NCBI RefSeq assembly: GCF_963675165.1
Contig: NC_087386.1
Location: 6,139,566 to 6,203,565 of the forward strand
Direction: 5' to 3'
Origin: Halichondria panicea
Lineage: Eukaryota > Porifera > Demospongiae > Suberitida > Halichondriidae
Length of the DNA stretch: 64,000 nt
Shown here: one piece after another, positions 60,639 through 64,000 of the stretch
Numbering within the stretch: the first letter of the stretch is position 1
How the letters are laid out: every line of letters starts with the position of its first letter
Position numbers and translations under genes: made by a program
The notes under the pieces: model-generated
What the model saw: only the letters and a program-made list of their open reading frames with translations
What the model was told of the DNA's origin: nothing
Database searches by the model: none

Positions 60639-62731
60639 ATGGAGGAGCCACCAGCAAAGAAAGTCCGGGTCCATTTCGGGAGCCTGGAAGAGCAAGAGAA
60701 GAAGCGACTAGCCGAAGAAGCTGTTACAAAAAGCGAAGAATCTGATGCAACCAATAAAATAATTTCAGCAGCCGTACGGGCTGGAATTGAGGCTGGCAAT
60801 ATCAATATCGACATTGCAGAAGGTGAGAACCTTGTAGTAACGTCGTTGAGACTAGCTACTCTAATTGCAGCCCATGCACTCACTTTACATTCATTTTTAT
60901 AAGGGGTAGAGAAAAATTCCTGTTGCATGTGGGTTTGAACTATGGACCTCCCACGCTGTTTGTCAATACCTTCACCATTAGTCCAATCGAAACCTGTACA
61001 CATGTTCGTCCAATTATAAATGCTGATGAAGCTTAGTGGATGTATTTCTCACTATAAAACTTGTGGAGCAGATAGTATGGAATGTGTTATTGTCATTAGT
61101 TGTTTGCATGTGTGAGCGTCCTTCCAGTGGAAATTAGACAGCTCACGGTTTCAAAAATTATGCTTCCGAAATCTCTTGATTGTGATTCCGCAGAGGAGGA
61201 CCCTGTGCCATTAATAGCAAAAGCCCTTTTGTAATGAAACTGCTCTGTATGCCAGCTTTTATAGCAAGTCCTCTTGTCATGTATTTGTGGTATTGAGCTA
61301 TGAATATCGTCACTTTGATATCACAGATGAAGCCATGGAAGTGGCCACCATGCCTGACACTCGGCATCACGAGTTGATCGCTGAGTTTGAGCGAAGGAAG
61401 CAGGTATCACTATTACTGTCTAGTTAGATAATTATATGGAATACCTGAATTCAAATGAAATGCTCCAACCTTATTGCGTTGTTATGCGTGGTATAATTAT
61501 AGCTCTTATAATAATATCTCACTGCAACTGTGAAAATGTTCACCACAATACTAATTGTTATTGTCAATCAACCTGCAATGAAGCGCTCAATTGTATTGCA
61601 TTGTAATAGTTGCCATGGTGGCTGTCACTCACTGTCATCGTTTCCTCTCACAGGTGAAGACTATCGTGGTGCCTACAGACGATGCCAAGGTCAAGGCCAT
61701 TCTACGAGAGTACAGAGAGCCTATCTGTAAGTACAACACATACCGTGTAACTCGAAAATTTGGCGGGTATTATAATTATTTGGCGAATGAGCCATTTGAA
61801 TCGACACAACGTTTTAATCTGGTGTTTCAGGCGTGGCTACTACAGCAATGACGTTGTGTCCACTGGAAAATCGACGGTTTTATTTGGCGATTTTCAGTAA
61901 AATTCGGCAAATTTAAACACCCACCAACTGTTATAGTTATACAGTATATATGTACGTAAATAACTGATGCATTTCCATGCCAACAGGTTTATTTGGCGAG
62001 GGCCCAGCGAACAGACGACTCCGACTGAGAGCCCTGCTCAGTGAGCACGGTGAAGGGGGTGTGATCAGAGAAGAGCCTCCCCCGCAACCCTCCGCCCCCG
62101 AACCAGGCTCCAACAAGGTGTGGTATCACGAGGGACCAGCAGAGCTGATGGCTGCACGATACGCTGTGGCTGAATACTCAGTGGCAAGGTGTGTGCTATT
62201 ACCCTCATAACAACGTATCATAATTATAACTAATTTCATGCAATCTCATCTCCTTGGAGTAAACCTCTTGATCTAGAGGAGGTCTGACAGAGAGGCGTGA
62301 TGCAGCTCAAGCCATTAGCCTCTGATTACACTCAGCAATAATTGACGGCATAGGCGTAGTATAGTATGGGCGGATAATTAGTGTTCAATAAAAGACAAAT
62401 TACTAGAATTGCACCGCACCTGTCGTACATCCTCTACTCTTGATCTAGATGATACATGTGCGTCCAATTAAGTTTACATACAATTGAATGCATGCTAACT
62501 GCCAGGCATCCAAGCCAACAAAAGCCACTTCTCTACACTATTGTCCAATTAAGTTTGCATACAATTGAATCCCTTTACTGCATGATAACGGCCAGGTCCC
62601 AAATAACCTAACCTCCAACAAAAGCCACTTCTCTACACTATATAGTCAAAACGAAATTTATGAGTGTTCCACTGTAACATACCCACACACACATACATGC
62701 CCACACACACACACATACGTCCACCCACACA

Positions 62732-62762
<31 letters not shown>

Positions 62763-63951
62763 TACACACACACACACACACACTACACACACACACACAC
62801 ACACACATATAGCATATACAGTACATTACACACACTGGGTACAGGGCTGAGCAGAGACTGAAAGCTGCTCGAGCTGAAGCTATAAAGCCAGGTCCAGAGA
62901 AGGCTGCCAAGAAAATGGAGCTGCACAAAGGACTTCGAGTGAGGCCATAATTATACAGACTGTTTGTTTAGGGTTAAGATTTAGGCTTTATTTATACTTT
63001 TAATAATAATTATCTCAGAATGGTAATTTTGGTGGCGGTTTTACTGTAGTTCTTACGGCACTGCCAGTGTTAGTTGTCGGTTGTGGAGCAAATTCTTACA
63101 CATTAATGGTATCTCTGCATATCTTCCTTTTGACAATTTAACAGTATCCGTTCTGTTTACAAATTTGTCTCACACAAATCACTCTAACACATTCCGTAAA
63201 ATTAAATGCATACGTACTGTGTTCATGACAATCTCCCATAGAAATTGGCCAACTCTTGCAGTCAGATTGGAGATGACCGACCTATTTCTTATTGTAACTT
63301 CTCACCGAACTCAAAACTACTGGCCACAGCTTCATGGTACAGAGATGTATAGTCCTCATGGTACAGAGATGTATATATTCATGGTACAGAGATGTATAGT
63401 CCTTCATGGTACAGAGATGTATAGTCCTCATGGTACAGAGATGTATAGTCCTCATGGTACAGAGATGTATAGTCCTTCATGGTACAGATCTAATACCTCC
63501 TCTCTTTATCCATGGTGTGAGATCAACCGCTTGTATGTACACATGCATACTAACGCAGACTCAGTGATTGGTGGCTTTTGCAACCCTCAATCTCACAAAT
63601 TTGCCTATTTTATAGCCTAAGAGGTGGTTATTTTGTCTAGGTGGTTGAGTACCAGTGTTGGCACGTCCCTGCAGACTGAATTGTACAGGGGAATGTATAA
63701 ATGTATTTCTGTACAAGTAACTACAGTCATAATTATTTCTATTACTGTCACTATTTTGATGGCTGCAGGAGTGGTCTCTGTAAGCTGTGGTCTGTACCGG
63801 ACTGTGAGCTGGTCCGTGTGTTGAGGGGGCATCAGGAACGAGCAGGGGCTATTGTATTTCACCCCCAGGCCACCATCTCCCTACCCCCCACAGCTCTGGC
63901 AATGGCCTCCTGTGCAGCAGATGGATCTGTGTGTCTATGGAACTTGGAGAG
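60639..63951 (+). CDS. PRPF4: PRPF4 U4/U6 snRNP protein, 5' part (runs off edge)
   Basis: Seven exons are in the window: 60639-60822, 61327-61403, 61654-61726, 61987-62188, 62845-62938, 63242-63336, 63769-63951. Landmarks of the splicing factor Prp4: [43 protein letters not shown] (PRP4/SFM motif), [35 protein letters not shown], then the first WD40 blades [15 protein letters not shown] and [14 protein letters not shown]. With PRPF3 and PPIH it forms part of the U4/U6 particle of the tri-snRNP. The rest of the WD40 domain lies beyond 64000. Intron 6 starts with a minisatellite made of copies of its donor. The seventh exon ends with donor GTTAGT. Confidence 0.9.
60917..60993 (-). repeat. tRNA-like (SINE-type) fragment in PRPF4 intron 1
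   Basis: On the minus strand a box A-like TGGACTAATGGTGAAGG is followed ~30 bases later by a box B-like AGTTCAAACCC. The arms do not pair into a good tRNA, so a tRNA-derived SINE piece or tRNA relic is more likely than a working tRNA. Confidence 0.4.
61754..61914. repeat. Short repeat with AAATTTGGCG ends, copy 2
   Basis: Matches 53969-54121 over most of its length, in PRPF4 intron 3. Confidence 0.65.
62274..62436. mobile_element. 163 bp MITE, (C/T)AGAGGAGG family
   Basis: Ends TAGAGGAGGT and ACATCCTCTA. A 9 bp duplication CTCTTGATC lies at 62265-62273 and 62437-62445. Related to 5141-5282 (shared GATGCAGCTCAAGC-type interior). Lies in PRPF4 intron 4. Confidence 0.8.
62690..62818. repeat. 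CA microsatellite in PRPF4 intron 4
   Basis: CA repeats broken by ACTACAC words, ending about 27 bases before the acceptor of exon 5. Confidence 0.9.
63332..63488 (+). repeat. 24-25 bp minisatellite at PRPF4 splice donor
   Basis: Seven units of TCATGGTACAGAGATGTATA plus GTCC (small variations). The first unit contains the end of exon 6 and its donor (TCATG|GTACAG), so seven copies of the same 5' splice site lie in a row. Confidence 0.9.
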
Positions 63952-64000
63952 GTTAGTTTTATCGTAAACACCATCACGAAGCTCAACACACAGTGTTTTA

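Overview
The window is nuclear DNA of an intron-rich early-branching animal, most likely a demosponge. This is an inference from compact genes with short introns, AT-rich spacers full of small inverted-repeat transposons, animal orthologues (ATG16L1, PSMD5, PRPF4, INTS11, Flower, DCAF10), and a lineage-specific intronless 7TM receptor family. No species can be proved from the sequence alone.

Left part (1-38.4 kb). Ten copies of one intronless 7TM receptor lie on the minus strand. Three are intact (3604-4617, 8912-9940, 36463-37494). Seven are frameshifted, truncated or split by small transposons. Plus-strand fragments of INTS11 (Integrator endonuclease) run through the same region: a frameshifted middle part at 26.6-27.6 kb, and two nearly identical 3' ends at 16.1-16.8 and 38.4-39.1 kb. 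Each 3' end is followed by sequence of a convergent bHLH gene. Exon order and splice phase suggest the receptor array sits inside an INTS11 intron and that the whole block was duplicated in tandem.

Mobile element (17,189-26,313). A 9.1 kb DNA transposon of the KDZ (Kyakuja-Dileera-Zisupton) superfamily has ~108 bp terminal inverted repeats. It is inserted in the last exon of the duplicated bHLH copy and flanked by a 6 bp ACGACC duplication. It carries a multi-exon KDZ transposase (minus, with several frameshifts) and, convergent to it, a plus-strand protein with a 30-residue tandem repeat and a C-terminal CXXC zinc finger. In chromatin proteins CXXC fingers read unmethylated CpG. This pairing is the most unusual system in the window.

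Right part (39.4-64 kb). Ordinary gene-dense DNA: a bHLH factor (-), a SYCE2-like synaptonemal protein (+), DCAF10 (-), ATG16L1 (+, 17 exons), a beta-helix/CGQC multi-pass membrane protein (-, 9 exons), PSMD5 (+), Flower/CACFD1 (-) and PRPF4 (+, runs off the edge). They form four head-to-head pairs with short shared promoters. In four of these genes a minisatellite begins exactly at a 5' splice site, so the donor is copied several times. In ATG16L1 the copies are 63 bp apart and stay in frame.
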